Assembly (NCBI GenBank): GCA_910575545.1
Contig: CAJTFH010000012.1
Span: 1 to 64,000 of the forward strand
Length of the DNA stretch: 64,000 nt
Direction: 5' to 3'
Source of the DNA: Bacteroidales bacterium
Lineage (GTDB): Bacteria > Bacteroidota > Bacteroidia > Bacteroidales > Muribaculaceae
The notes under the pieces: model-generated
The model's database searches: none
The model's input: only the letters and a program-made list of their open reading frames with translations
Told to the model about the DNA's origin: nothing
Program-made: the position numbers and the translations under genes
Part shown: positions 50,744 through 59,396 of the stretch, one piece after another
Layout: the number at the start of each line of letters is the position of its first letter
Numbering within the stretch: position 1 is the first letter of the stretch

Positions 50744-51669
50744 TACCACCACGGATTTTTATATGTTGCACGGCTGTCGCCGCTTTCGGGTTCGACAATA
50801 TCAAGGTCTTTCCATTGCATAAAATTATCCCATTCCGGAGACGAGTATTTGGGATTGACAACAATCTCTCCGGCTCCTATATCAAAATCAAAGCGGAATG
50901 GCAAACGGTTATCGCCCCACATACAACGCTTGACGACCGCAGGATTCTTATAACTCCGCCATGTGCCTACATAAGAACGGTTCATATATCCGTCGCCGTC
51001 CTGATCTATATTGTTAACCTGTATTACTCCGGGAGCATCTTCAGTGACATAGCCATACGCACCCATTACACCCCGAAACTCTCCGCTACCTTTTTGCGTA
51101 ACATCTTCTTTTAGAGTATAATCCGCGATTATCAAATAGCAATCGGGAGAGTCGATGTCACGCTCATATTTGTGATAGATTTTCTTGATTTTGACTTCAC
51201 CTGTGAAATCGCAGACATTCTTCTTAACCTTTGTCCGGCCTTTTACGACGTATGTTACCGAATCCGACTTAACAGCATCGGGATAGAAATAGACCTCTAT
51301 CCGCCTGAAATCATTGCCAAGCACTCCGCTTACAGGTGTATCAATTTTGTCTCTCCAATAAGAGTAAGAGTATGTCTTTAGAAAGTCCGGTTCCAATCGA
51401 AGTTTCCCCTCAATGAATAGCTGAGTACAGTCCTCAAATAACTGACCCTCAATTGGTGTCATATAGGTTTCATATAAATCACTATAATCCACTCGGTCAA
51501 GGTCGAGCGCATTATTGTCTATCCAATAATATACTGCACCAAGTGCATCACGCTCAATCTTGAGCGGACTTGTGTCAGTCTGCACATAATCTATATGACT
51601 TTGCGCCCATAAGTTATTGGAGAGAGCAAAGCCTACACACAAAACCAATATTTTAGAGAGAGTAGCCAT
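50743..51669 (-). CDS. Secreted cargo protein, first gene of operon
   Basis: This 308-aa protein uses the ATG at 51669 (MATLSKILVLCVGFALSNNL), a signal peptide ending near WAQ. A beta-rich domain with SYWRDKIDTPVSGVLGNDFR, a EF-hand-like DQDGDGYMN stretch (near residue 220) and a C-terminal NFMQWKDLDIVEPESGDSRA follows. It is the first gene of the ten-gene operon. TAACTTTG is only 3 nt upstream of the ATG. Possibly a periplasmic immunity protein; not recognised. Confidence 0.6.
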   Translation of the reverse strand: MATLSKILVLCVGFALSNNLWAQSHIDYVQTDTSPLKIERDALGAVYYWIDNNALDLDRVDYSDLYETYMTPIEGQLFEDCTQLFIEGKLRLEPDFLKTYSYSYWRDKIDTPVSGVLGNDFRRIEVYFYPDAVKSDSVTYVVKGRTKVKKNVCDFTGEVKIKKIYHKYERDIDSPDCYLIIADYTLKEDVTQKGSGEFRGVMGAYGYVTEDAPGVIQVNNIDQDGDGYMNRSYVGTWRSYKNPAVVKRCMWGDNRLPFRFDFDIGAGEIVVNPKYSSPEWDNFMQWKDLDIVEPESGDSRATYKNPWW

Positions 51670-51861
51670 ATGCAAAGTTACAAAGAATAATCGACATTAG
51701 GTGTGACAAATGTCCCAAACGAGTATGAAAATCAGCGCAGTGAAGAGCGCAGAAAATCAGCGCAGAGATTAGCCGTTACATAATCATTCAGCACCGACAG
51801 GTCAATCCTCGGCATGAAGTCGTTAAGCCGTGCATATTTCGGGGGTTGTTTCGTCTTATCC

Positions 51862-52836
51862 TCAGTTGTTCTTGTTGATTAGGTTGACGATGACTTTTAC
51901 CATTGTGTCCTTTTCCTCAGTGCGGCTTTCTGCTATCATCAGGGTGAGGGCAACGAGTGTGTTGTCGGCAATGCGCTTGGTGCCGTCTCCGTTATAGAGA
52001 ATGCCGTTGCCGTTGAGAAACCACAGGAATAGAGTTGCGGCAATGCGCTTGTTGCCGTCGCTGAATGAGTGGTTTTTGGTAACAAGGTACAGGAGCATGG
52101 CAGCTTTTTCCTCCACTGAGGGATATAGGTCAACGCCACCGAAGGTCTGGTAAATCTGACCGATGGAGCTTTTGAAGGAATCGTCCTTTTCGTTGCCGAA
52201 CAATGTGCTGCCACCGAATTTCTCATGTAACTCGCGGATGACTTCCATGGCGTTTTCGTAAGTGGCATGAAACGACTCTTTACCGGTGGTGTCCTCGATC
52301 TTCAGTTCCTGATAGTCGTAGCGGTCAAGAGTGTCGAGGGCGTATGTGTAATCGACAACAACATCGAGCAATGAACGGCTGTCCTCCGTAAGCCTTTCCT
52401 GATTTTGGATTGTGCGGCCGAGCACTTTTATCAACTGACTAAGCTCGTCATATTTCTGTGCAGCTATCCGCTCGTTTATGGCATAGCCTTGAAGAAGATA
52501 CTGCTTCAATATCTTATTTGCCCAGATGCGGAATTGAGTACCACGTTTGGATTTAACGCGATAGCCAACAGAGATAATAACATCAAGGCTGTAAACCTGA
52601 GTCGGTTTGTACTTCGACAGAGTATTATGCAAAATTTGCATATTACTCTCTTTCTCCAGCTCGCCTTCCTTGAAAACATTAGAGATGTGGCGGGCAATAA
52701 CTGACTGATCTTTGTCAAAGAGTTCGGCCATCTGCCCTTGGCTCAGCCATACGGTATCATTCTGAACTGTCACATCAATCGACATATTTCCGTCCGGCGC
52801 CTGATAGATTACGAGCTGTGAATTATTTGTTTCCAT
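51862..52836 (-). CDS. RhuM-Fic/Doc fusion protein
   Basis: This 324-aa protein (ATG at 52836) has an N-terminal RhuM-type DNA-binding region (VWLSQGQMAELFDKDQSVIA, then LDVIISVGYRVKSKRGTQFR, residues about 30-105). A C-terminal Fic/Doc domain has the catalytic motif HSFSDGNKR (residues 256-264). Fic proteins transfer AMP or phosphate to targets; the Doc-like DGNK form is of the kinase-like type in Doc. It may be a toxin or regulator of the element. No clear antitoxin gene is next to it. Confidence 0.88.
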   Translation of the reverse strand: METNNSQLVIYQAPDGNMSIDVTVQNDTVWLSQGQMAELFDKDQSVIARHISNVFKEGELEKESNMQILHNTLSKYKPTQVYSLDVIISVGYRVKSKRGTQFRIWANKILKQYLLQGYAINERIAAQKYDELSQLIKVLGRTIQNQERLTEDSRSLLDVVVDYTYALDTLDRYDYQELKIEDTTGKESFHATYENAMEVIRELHEKFGGSTLFGNEKDDSFKSSIGQIYQTFGGVDLYPSVEEKAAMLLYLVTKNHSFSDGNKRIAATLFLWFLNGNGILYNGDGTKRIADNTLVALTLMIAESRTEEKDTMVKVIVNLINKNN

Positions 52837-52889
52837 ATTCAAAATTACAATTTATATTTTGATTTGTAGCTGTTTCCGAGTAATAATAG

Positions 52890-54326
52890 TCAAAATACTT
52901 CGGATTTTGCGCCATTAGCGATTGCGTCTATCTCGTCGGCGATTTCGTCCGAGGAGAGTTTGATATAGTCCATAAAGGTCTTTTGTGTCTTGTGGCCGCT
53001 GACGTGCATCATCTGTACTATGGAGTATTTGTGGGTTAGGTACATGTTGGTGATTCCGCTACGGCGGGCTGTGTGGGTTGTCACGCACTTGTAGCGAGGC
53101 ATTATCACCTCTCCCTTTTCGTTGTGCTCGACAACGAGCTTGCCGTCCTCCACCAGTTTCTTCTGCTTTTGAGTAAGTTTGGTTACTACCATCTTGGCTA
53201 AGTCGGGCACTTTATCGGACAACTCCTTCAGAATCTCCTTTATGTAGCGGTTGAGTATCACGTCAACAACATAAGGGAGATTGTAGTTGTATTTTTCGCA
53301 TATAGCCTTTAGGTTGGGATTCATTATAGGAATCTTTACCTCGTTGCGGGTTTTCTTCTGAATGAGGCGTATTACCGGTGTTCCTTTGGCAGTAGTGGTG
53401 AAACAATCCTTGTCAATGTCGTTGTAATCGCTCACGCGTTGACAGGTGTAGCACCCGACAAGAAATATATCGCGCACCTCTTCCTGCTTGCCTGACAGTG
53501 GCATTTCATACAATGCCTGAAGCTCTGCTTCGGTAAGGTATATTTCAATAGCCTTGTCTTTCTCTTCAATTTTCTTTTTTGCGAAATATTGCAGGGCGCG
53601 GTCATTGTTGTGTATTCCGTCGGCATAGGCATAGCTGATGATTGCTCGTAGATCGACCAGGTATTTATTCTGCGCAGTCACCATATAATCTTTCTTCTCC
53701 ATAAAGTTTAGGAATTTGGTGACGAATGCACGGTCTACATCATGCCATGTGTAGCGATGCTTTCTGTCAAACAGGTCATATAGTTTCCGAAAGCTATTCC
53801 ATGCCTTCACAGTGCCTGGCGCGTATCTGTCATGACCATTAAGCCTGGCACCGCTCTTGATTTCATTGCAAAATCGGTCTATGAAATTCCATATTTTGGC
53901 GCGTTCAGCATCGATGCCTTCCTTTATCAGACGTTCCTGCTCTTCCTTTATGCGTTCTTCCTCGCGTTGCCGTTCCTCCTCTTCACGCTTAGCTTTCATT
54001 ATGGCTTCTGCTTTCTTCGGATTGGCGATAGAGAGGATCTCGGCCTCAACATGTGACTTATCGAAAGACATGCCCTCGACTTCCGACTTCACTACCAGTT
54101 CAATCCTATTGAGAGAGTCGTGTAGATTGAAGTTCGCCCTTTGATGTCGCATCCATTTTTCAGGACACGACAAAGCCTCTTTCCACTCCGCAACATTCAC
54201 ACGTATCTGAGAGGAAAAGAGCGTATCGACTTTGTGTTTCTTGTTCTGCACCCTAAAGAAAAGAGTTGCGATTTCGTTCTTCTCGTCCTGCTTGCGGATG
54301 AAGAACCGGGAAAGAGATTTTGCCAT
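52890..54326 (-). CDS. Tyrosine recombinase of element 2
   Basis: This 478-aa integrase (ATG at 54326) has an N-terminal arm-binding part, a long charged coiled-coil insertion (EAIMKAKREEEERQREEERI, about residues 107-140) and a SAM-like core-binding domain. The catalytic domain has R in CYTCQRVSD, H-R in HTARRSG, SGHK and the Tyr in FMDYIKLS. All catalytic residues are present, unlike in the prophage integrase. It sits at the right end of the element, about 200 bp from attR, reading inward. Confidence 0.93.
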   Translation of the reverse strand: MAKSLSRFFIRKQDEKNEIATLFFRVQNKKHKVDTLFSSQIRVNVAEWKEALSCPEKWMRHQRANFNLHDSLNRIELVVKSEVEGMSFDKSHVEAEILSIANPKKAEAIMKAKREEEERQREEERIKEEQERLIKEGIDAERAKIWNFIDRFCNEIKSGARLNGHDRYAPGTVKAWNSFRKLYDLFDRKHRYTWHDVDRAFVTKFLNFMEKKDYMVTAQNKYLVDLRAIISYAYADGIHNNDRALQYFAKKKIEEKDKAIEIYLTEAELQALYEMPLSGKQEEVRDIFLVGCYTCQRVSDYNDIDKDCFTTTAKGTPVIRLIQKKTRNEVKIPIMNPNLKAICEKYNYNLPYVVDVILNRYIKEILKELSDKVPDLAKMVVTKLTQKQKKLVEDGKLVVEHNEKGEVIMPRYKCVTTHTARRSGITNMYLTHKYSIVQMMHVSGHKTQKTFMDYIKLSSDEIADEIDAIANGAKSEVF

Positions 54327-54364
54327 AGAATCCAAGGTTCGATTCCCTTATGAATCGGACACTG

Positions 54365-54409
54365 CAAAGTTAGTGACTTTTCCCGAATAGTCACTACAAT
54401 AGTCACTAT
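54365..54409. promoter_or_regulatory. Recombinase promoter and arm-type repeats, right end of element 2
   Basis: TAACTTTG (54365-54372, minus) is the likely -7 box of the recombinase gene. It overlaps TAGTGACT at 54371-54378. Further AGTCACTA(C/T) copies lie at 54389-54397 and 54401-54409. Binding of the recombinase to its arm sites would therefore cover its own promoter. Confidence 0.6.
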
Positions 54410-54526
54410 AATCTCTAAAACAGCCGCTATCCGCCTAAATTGAAAATTGTTTAATTCGGCTTAATATCAGTGTATTAGTATATAATTGAATTTAATCCGA
54501 TTGATAATAATTTAACATTTATATTG

Positions 54527-54539
54527 CTGGTGGTACCAC
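54527..54539 (+). other. Third att-core copy (attR of element 2)
   Basis: ctggtggtaccac differs from the tRNA-Phe core by one base (C to T). It marks the right end of element 2 and the left end of the following restriction island. Confidence 0.7.
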
Positions 54540-54545
54540 AAAAAA

Positions 54546-54576
54546 CCGCTAATTCTCAATGAGTTAGCGGTCTTTT
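54546..54576 (+). terminator. Hairpin terminator beside third att core
   Basis: CCGCTAA (54546-54552) pairs with TTAGCGG (54564-54570) and is followed by TCTTTTATT. It matches the hairpin beside the 39185 core in sequence and distance. Confidence 0.7.
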
Positions 54577-54595
54577 ATTCATCTACACCCCTCTG

Positions 54596-54926
54596 AGTCA
54601 CCACAATTGAAAATCATCGAAGACCTATAAAATCAACCCAATCTGAGATAAAAGTCACCACACCCATGCTAACGCGCTGAAATATTGCCCGTTATGTGTG
54701 TCACGATAGGTGCATATCTTTTCGTGTGGTCTCTTAATATGTTGATAATCAGTATGTAAATCACATCTATTCAAAACTATTCAGCATCATTCAACCCCAT
54801 ACTACCGCCTCGCAACCCCAAATTTTAACAGACTTTAACCATATTCTGGCAATAAAACCTTTAGCTCGACGAGGCTCGACCGAGTCAAATGTGGTGACCT
54901 CAGCCAAAATTTCGCTGGGTCACCAC
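54596..54926. repeat. AGTCACCAC repeats at left end of element 3
   Basis: AGTCACCAC at 54596-54604 and 54653-54661, the inverse GTGGTGAC at 54891-54898 and GTCACCAC at 54919-54926 are variants of the AGTCACTAC arm repeats of element 2. They suggest that a related recombinase once integrated a further element here. The 54577-55039 gap holds no gene. Confidence 0.55.
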
Positions 54927-54956
54927 GCATAACCGTTAAAATCTCATAATATTCAG

Positions 54957-54964
54957 TAACTTTG
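54957..54964 (+). promoter_or_regulatory. Promoter of restriction-modification operon
   Basis: TAACTTTG, a Bacteroidetes -7 box, lies 75 bp upstream of the 55040 ATG. The -33 position has GTTA and is a poor match. Confidence 0.5.
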
Positions 54965-55039
54965 TAAGTGGAATCCATTATACCAATAGCGGATTAGTGG
55001 AGACTAAAATCAATGTCATAGTTTTGGAGAAACTTATAA

Positions 55040-58000
55040 ATGATTAATTCAAGAATCTCTCAATGGTTAGATAGTGGTGAATATCTTACCGAAATAGATA
55101 ATGTTCTTACGAACATTGTGAAAAAATCTGAGTTGGCAAATTCAGAGGCAGAAACCGCATCCATTTTTGAACGAGAGATTTTTTTCTTATTGCGAGAAAG
55201 ACTAGATTTTGAAATCAATATCAGCCGAGAGACGACTATAAATGGAATAGTACATTCATTTTCTACAGATGAAAGGTCTGGAAGAATCGATGCTATAATC
55301 AATAGTCTCCTTATCGAATACAAGCATCACACGGCATTATCTTCATCTACTGATGTTCAATCTGCGTTTATTCAAGTTGAAGAATACTTGAAAGCATATT
55401 CTTTATGCCATGGAGAAAAACATGATGCAATCTTAACTGATGGAATTAAAATTGCTTATTTCTCTTTTGTGGGAGATGAAGTAAGACATACTTCACTAAA
55501 AATAATGGAGGTATCAGATATTGATACTTTAATTAAGGCAATTTTAAATAACAGCACCAAGAAATTTGAGCCAACAAATATAGTAAAGGATTTTGCAATT
55601 TCTTCTCAGTCTGATTCTATATCTAAAAAGACTGCGAATACGTTATTCCATCTATTGATGTTAGACTTAACAGATAAGTCTGAGATGCTATACTCTGAGT
55701 GGAAAACCCTAATGCATCTTTCAGTAGATGATAATGGAAAAAGCCAGGATATAGAGAAGAGGCGAAACGATCTTTCAGGAATCTTCTCTACCACAATAGA
55801 TTCTCCTGAAACAGAGTATAAAGCCTTATTCGCTCTACAAACAACATATGCAATAATAGTTAAACTAATTGCCTGTAAGGTTGTAGATCGACTTAATTTC
55901 AATGTCGATACAAATGGGTATCATGATTTGATTAGTTTAACCTCTCAAAAATTACTCCGATTCTTACAAAAACTCGAAGATGGATACTCTTATTCCAACA
56001 ATAGGATAAGGAACTTTTTAGAGGGCGATTTCTTTTCATGGTATGCTGATGAACTGCAATGGAGCGATGGGGTGTTTAATGAAATTAAGCAACTTATTAT
56101 AAAGGTTGATTCGTACTCTGCATTTTCATTGGATGTAACTTATACCCCTATTGACGTGTTCAAAGATTTATACATGTCAATTATTCCTCAATCAGTAAGA
56201 CATTCAATGGGAGAATATTTTACTCCTGAATGGCTGGCAGACAGAGTGATTTCTGAAGCATTGAGTATTGTCGATAAATCAAATTGGAAAGCCATAGATC
56301 CATGTTGTGGTTCAGGGATATTTATAATTTCGCTGATAAAGAAACTTGTTGGAACCAAATCTATCCGTGAACTGACGATTTCTGAACGCGAACAAATTAT
56401 TGAGGATATCATTCATAGAATAAGTGGAATTGATATTAATCCTCTTTCGGTTTTGTCTGCACGTGTTAGTTATTTCATAGCATTGCACAAAATCGGCAAA
56501 GTGGAGAACATTGAAATTCCTATATATTTGGGAGATTCAGCGATTATACCAACCCTTAGGAATATAGATGGAATCGAATGCTATTACTATTCAATAAACA
56601 ACCTTAAATGTGACAGTTTCGATATTGTCTTGCCCAAAAGAATGGTATTATTACCATCTTTCGGGAAAACTATGGCAACCTTGCAGTCCATGGTCAAGAC
56701 TGATAATCCAGAAGCTCTGTACCGAGTAATTGTTAAAGAATTTACTGCTGAGGAAAAAGAATCTCCGGTATTACTTGGATATGTAAAAACTCTGTCCGAG
56801 AATTTGACCTTTCTTCATAAAAATAATTGGGATGGGATATGGATTAGAATTGCCACTAATTTTATGCTCATTGCTCGCATACAAAAGCAGGATATTATTG
56901 TTGGAAATCCGCCATGGGTAAAATGGGAGCATTTACCTGCCGCCTATACTCGTAAAATCAAAGAATTCTGCGATATCAGAAATATTTTTTGCAATGACGG
57001 TGGTCTATATGGCGGAGCGCAATTAAATATTTGTGCTTTAATATCTAACGTTACAGCTGCCAATTGGTTGAGCGATGATGGAGTATTGGCATTCCTTATG
57101 CCAGACAGTTTGATGTCGCAAAATTCTTATGAAGAATTTAGGAACTTTTACTTGGACTATGATAAGCAAAAAAGATTATTTCTGCAACGTATAGATAGAT
57201 GGAAAAGTCCATTGCGACCATTTAGAATCGGGAAGAAGTTTGTATCACAAGATTTTAATACATATTACTACGGAGCTGAAATAGTTAATTATAAAGAAGG
57301 AATCCCTGTCTGTGAGATTACTCGCCGACAAGGAATATCTGATGACACACTCAATTCTCTGTCAACGTTTGAAGAAGCCAGAGATGGATTGATACTTTCA
57401 GAAACTGTAGCAAGACAATTATCGGTTGAGTCAACCGCTTTTACTTATTCTTCTGCCCAATTTGATTATACGCCAATTATCGGTCCTACTTCATACCTAT
57501 ATCGCACTGGAGTTGAATCTACTCCTTTTGAAGTTTTTAAACTTCTGGGTGTAGGACATTCCCAACATCGGGGACATTATCGTTTTAGGAATAAAGTTCT
57601 TAAAACATCTCGTTACAAGGTTGATGATATCCCCTTAGATGGATGGGATTTTCCTACGGAACTAATTTATCCAATGCTTGAAGGTCCCAACGTAACGCCA
57701 TTTGAATTTGACTGTAGGAATAATTTTCATATTATTCCTTATCTTGCTGATGCATCAACAAAACCGGTGTCTATTGAATACCTCATAGACAATAATGAGG
57801 AATTGGCGACATATTTTGCCAATCATCGTTCACTTTTGGATATGCAATCCGAAAAAAGCAAATCAATGCACCAAGGTGATGCATTTTATGCATTATCTAA
57901 AATTGGGCCATATACTTTTGCCAAATACATGGTTGCAGCAAGAGATAATTCTAAATTTTGTGCTACAGTTGTAAAACCTACCCTGACGCCATGGGGAGAA

Positions 58001-58342
58001 GTTAAACAAACAATTTGTGTCAAACATACCATTATTATTAGTCAGGATATTCACAAAAATTTCATATCTGAAGATGAAGCCTATTATATTAACGGTATAT
58101 TGAATTCCGATATAGTAGTGTCTTATATTCATGACACATTTAAGACTAATGGCTTTAGCCTCAATAAATCCAAATTGTTCATTCCTAAGTACGAAGACGG
58201 GAATCCTCTCTTTACCGAAATTGTGAAGTTGTCAAAGGAGGCGACTGTATTCAAAGATAAGAGAAATTATAATATCAGATTGCTTTCAGAGGCATACGTT
58301 AAACTATGCTTAGAGCTTAATCCTTCATGTAGAAAGAAATAA
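55040..58342 (+). CDS. Type IIG-like restriction-modification enzyme
   Basis: This 1100-aa protein combines nuclease and methyltransferase. The N-terminal part has a PD-(D/E)xK-like site: D84 in SGRIDAII, then E93-x-K95 in LLIEYKHH. SAM motif I is DPCCGSGIF (about residue 418) and catalytic motif IV is GNPPWV (about residue 622), the NPPW type of adenine N6 enzymes. A C-terminal target-recognition region follows. This matches the Eco57I/PglX-like architecture. It is AT-richer than the flanks, indicating transfer. It is followed after 42 nt by a partner gene on the same strand. Confidence 0.88.
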   Translation: MINSRISQWLDSGEYLTEIDNVLTNIVKKSELANSEAETASIFEREIFFLLRERLDFEINISRETTINGIVHSFSTDERSGRIDAIINSLLIEYKHHTALSSSTDVQSAFIQVEEYLKAYSLCHGEKHDAILTDGIKIAYFSFVGDEVRHTSLKIMEVSDIDTLIKAILNNSTKKFEPTNIVKDFAISSQSDSISKKTANTLFHLLMLDLTDKSEMLYSEWKTLMHLSVDDNGKSQDIEKRRNDLSGIFSTTIDSPETEYKALFALQTTYAIIVKLIACKVVDRLNFNVDTNGYHDLISLTSQKLLRFLQKLEDGYSYSNNRIRNFLEGDFFSWYADELQWSDGVFNEIKQLIIKVDSYSAFSLDVTYTPIDVFKDLYMSIIPQSVRHSMGEYFTPEWLADRVISEALSIVDKSNWKAIDPCCGSGIFIISLIKKLVGTKSIRELTISEREQIIEDIIHRISGIDINPLSVLSARVSYFIALHKIGKVENIEIPIYLGDSAIIPTLRNIDGIECYYYSINNLKCDSFDIVLPKRMVLLPSFGKTMATLQSMVKTDNPEALYRVIVKEFTAEEKESPVLLGYVKTLSENLTFLHKNNWDGIWIRIATNFMLIARIQKQDIIVGNPPWVKWEHLPAAYTRKIKEFCDIRNIFCNDGGLYGGAQLNICALISNVTAANWLSDDGVLAFLMPDSLMSQNSYEEFRNFYLDYDKQKRLFLQRIDRWKSPLRPFRIGKKFVSQDFNTYYYGAEIVNYKEGIPVCEITRRQGISDDTLNSLSTFEEARDGLILSETVARQLSVESTAFTYSSAQFDYTPIIGPTSYLYRTGVESTPFEVFKLLGVGHSQHRGHYRFRNKVLKTSRYKVDDIPLDGWDFPTELIYPMLEGPNVTPFEFDCRNNFHIIPYLADASTKPVSIEYLIDNNEELATYFANHRSLLDMQSEKSKSMHQGDAFYALSKIGPYTFAKYMVAARDNSKFCATVVKPTLTPWGEVKQTICVKHTIIISQDIHKNFISEDEAYYINGILNSDIVVSYIHDTFKTNGFSLNKSKLFIPKYEDGNPLFTEIVKLSKEATVFKDKRNYNIRLLSEAYVKLCLELNPSCRKK

Positions 58343-58384
58343 GTTATTAATATCCATCAATAAAGGCTTAATCACATTAATCTT

Positions 58385-59245
58385 ATGCATCTTAGTATCA
58401 AGATCCAAGTTGAAGGCGAATTTACAATTAACGAAAACTTATCTATTAATATTGAAAAGAGGTCTAAATCAGTAGCGATTATTCGTGAAAACAACAAATT
58501 ATATTTAATTGTTTCCAAGGAAGTGATTGATTATAATGACAAAATGCCTATACTAAATGCACATTATTTTAAGCCTACCCCAAAAGACTTTTTTCAAGAT
58601 TTAATTGATATTGTCAGGTATGTTGAGGCAATTGGATCCGAATTTTTACATCTCCATAAAGTTTTTTGGGATGAATTTGAGATTATATGGACTCCTGATG
58701 TACCAGAAGAAGAACACATATATCCTGTATACAGTTACAAAGAATCATTATCAAATCATTCTTCTCCAAAGTTGATATCTGTTAAAACTCTACGTCATAT
58801 TTTTGATGAACGAAATAAATATGACGTTTTGACAGTCCCAATGTCTTTTTATCGATTGGGAAATCGTTTTTTTCACAATATGGAATTTAAGATGGCGTTC
58901 ATTCAACACTACCTTATGCTTGATTACTGCTTTTCCAATGGCCAGTTTGAAACAAAGAAAGTAATTCGAGCATTCCTATCTAATAAAACTTTGAGATTCG
59001 GAGCCTATAGATACCTACAATATTTTCTTAAAACGGCAAATGACAAAGATATCACTTTTTATAACAAACAACGTGGAATTTTCAACCAATATGATTCGTA
59101 TAAGAAGTGTAGGAAATACTCCTCCCATGTGGATTTTTTGCTAGCAATGCTTGTTGAATTACGAGGGAAAGTATTTCATGCCTCAGATAAAACAGTCAAC
59201 TATGTTTCCGACGAAGAGTTTCCATCCCTTAGTAGAATAATATAG
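58385..59245 (+). CDS. Partner gene of the restriction enzyme, unknown
   Basis: This 286-aa soluble protein starts MHLSIKIQVEGEFTINENLS, with an N-terminal beta-rich section and a helical C-terminal two thirds (LGNRFFHNMEFKMAFIQHYL, TVNYVSDEEFPSLSRII). It is probably co-transcribed with the restriction gene and has the same AT-rich composition. I do not recognise a family. It could be a specificity, regulatory or defence-accessory protein. A strong hairpin at 59355-59386 closes the operon. Confidence 0.65.
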   Translation: MHLSIKIQVEGEFTINENLSINIEKRSKSVAIIRENNKLYLIVSKEVIDYNDKMPILNAHYFKPTPKDFFQDLIDIVRYVEAIGSEFLHLHKVFWDEFEIIWTPDVPEEEHIYPVYSYKESLSNHSSPKLISVKTLRHIFDERNKYDVLTVPMSFYRLGNRFFHNMEFKMAFIQHYLMLDYCFSNGQFETKKVIRAFLSNKTLRFGAYRYLQYFLKTANDKDITFYNKQRGIFNQYDSYKKCRKYSSHVDFLLAMLVELRGKVFHASDKTVNYVSDEEFPSLSRII

Positions 59246-59354
59246 GGGTTATGTTCTCAAGTGACTGGACTTCTTCGATTAGAGTTGTTTTGTATAAAAC
59301 AAGACCGAGACAAGTTATGGACTTTTAATGAAAATGAGATGTTAATGAAAGAAT

Positions 59355-59386
59355 AGGTTGTTGGGAACAACACTTCCCAACAACCT
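59355..59386. terminator. Bidirectional terminator
   Basis: AGGTTGTTGGGAA (59355-59367) and TTCCCAACAACCT (59374-59386) form a perfect 13-bp stem with a 6-nt loop. It lies between the convergent restriction operon and the remnant gene. Confidence 0.85.
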
Positions 59387-59396
59387 CATTAATTTA

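Larger units (their letters stand above)
44047..51669 (-). other. Ten-gene coupled cargo operon (polyimmunity-like)
   Basis: Ten genes (one frameshifted) are all read leftward, with start and stop overlaps or gaps of a few nt (28 nt at most) at every junction. Products are small: secreted, polytopic membrane, pentapeptide, TPR, PH-like and immunity-like. Three share a 5' seam of about 30 nt coding for MKLTDKRFWI and two others a shorter version. No toxin gene is present. This is what an acquired interbacterial-defence array carried on a mobile element would look like. Confidence 0.6.
39185..54539. mobile_element. Mobilizable integrative element with polyimmunity-like cargo
   Basis: The element is about 15.4 kb between a tRNA-Phe core copy (39185-39199) and a one-mismatch copy (54527-54539). 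It encodes a relaxase, a MobC-like protein, a DUF3987-type ATPase, an excisionase-like protein, its own tyrosine recombinase and a ten-gene cargo operon. No type IV secretion genes are present, so it must use another element's machinery to transfer. Arm-type AGTCACTA(C/T) repeats occur at both ends. Confidence 0.85.

Noticed and set aside
51737-51861. Short frame after the RhuM-Fic gene (DKTKQPPKYARLNDFMPRID onward)
   Set aside because: It has no start codon and seems to be a gene remnant; too short to identify.
54342-54352. GGTTCGATTCC, identical to the tRNA-Phe T-arm, just upstream of the recombinase start
   Set aside because: Eleven bases could match by chance or reflect past recombination; no cloverleaf surrounds it, so I do not call a tRNA.
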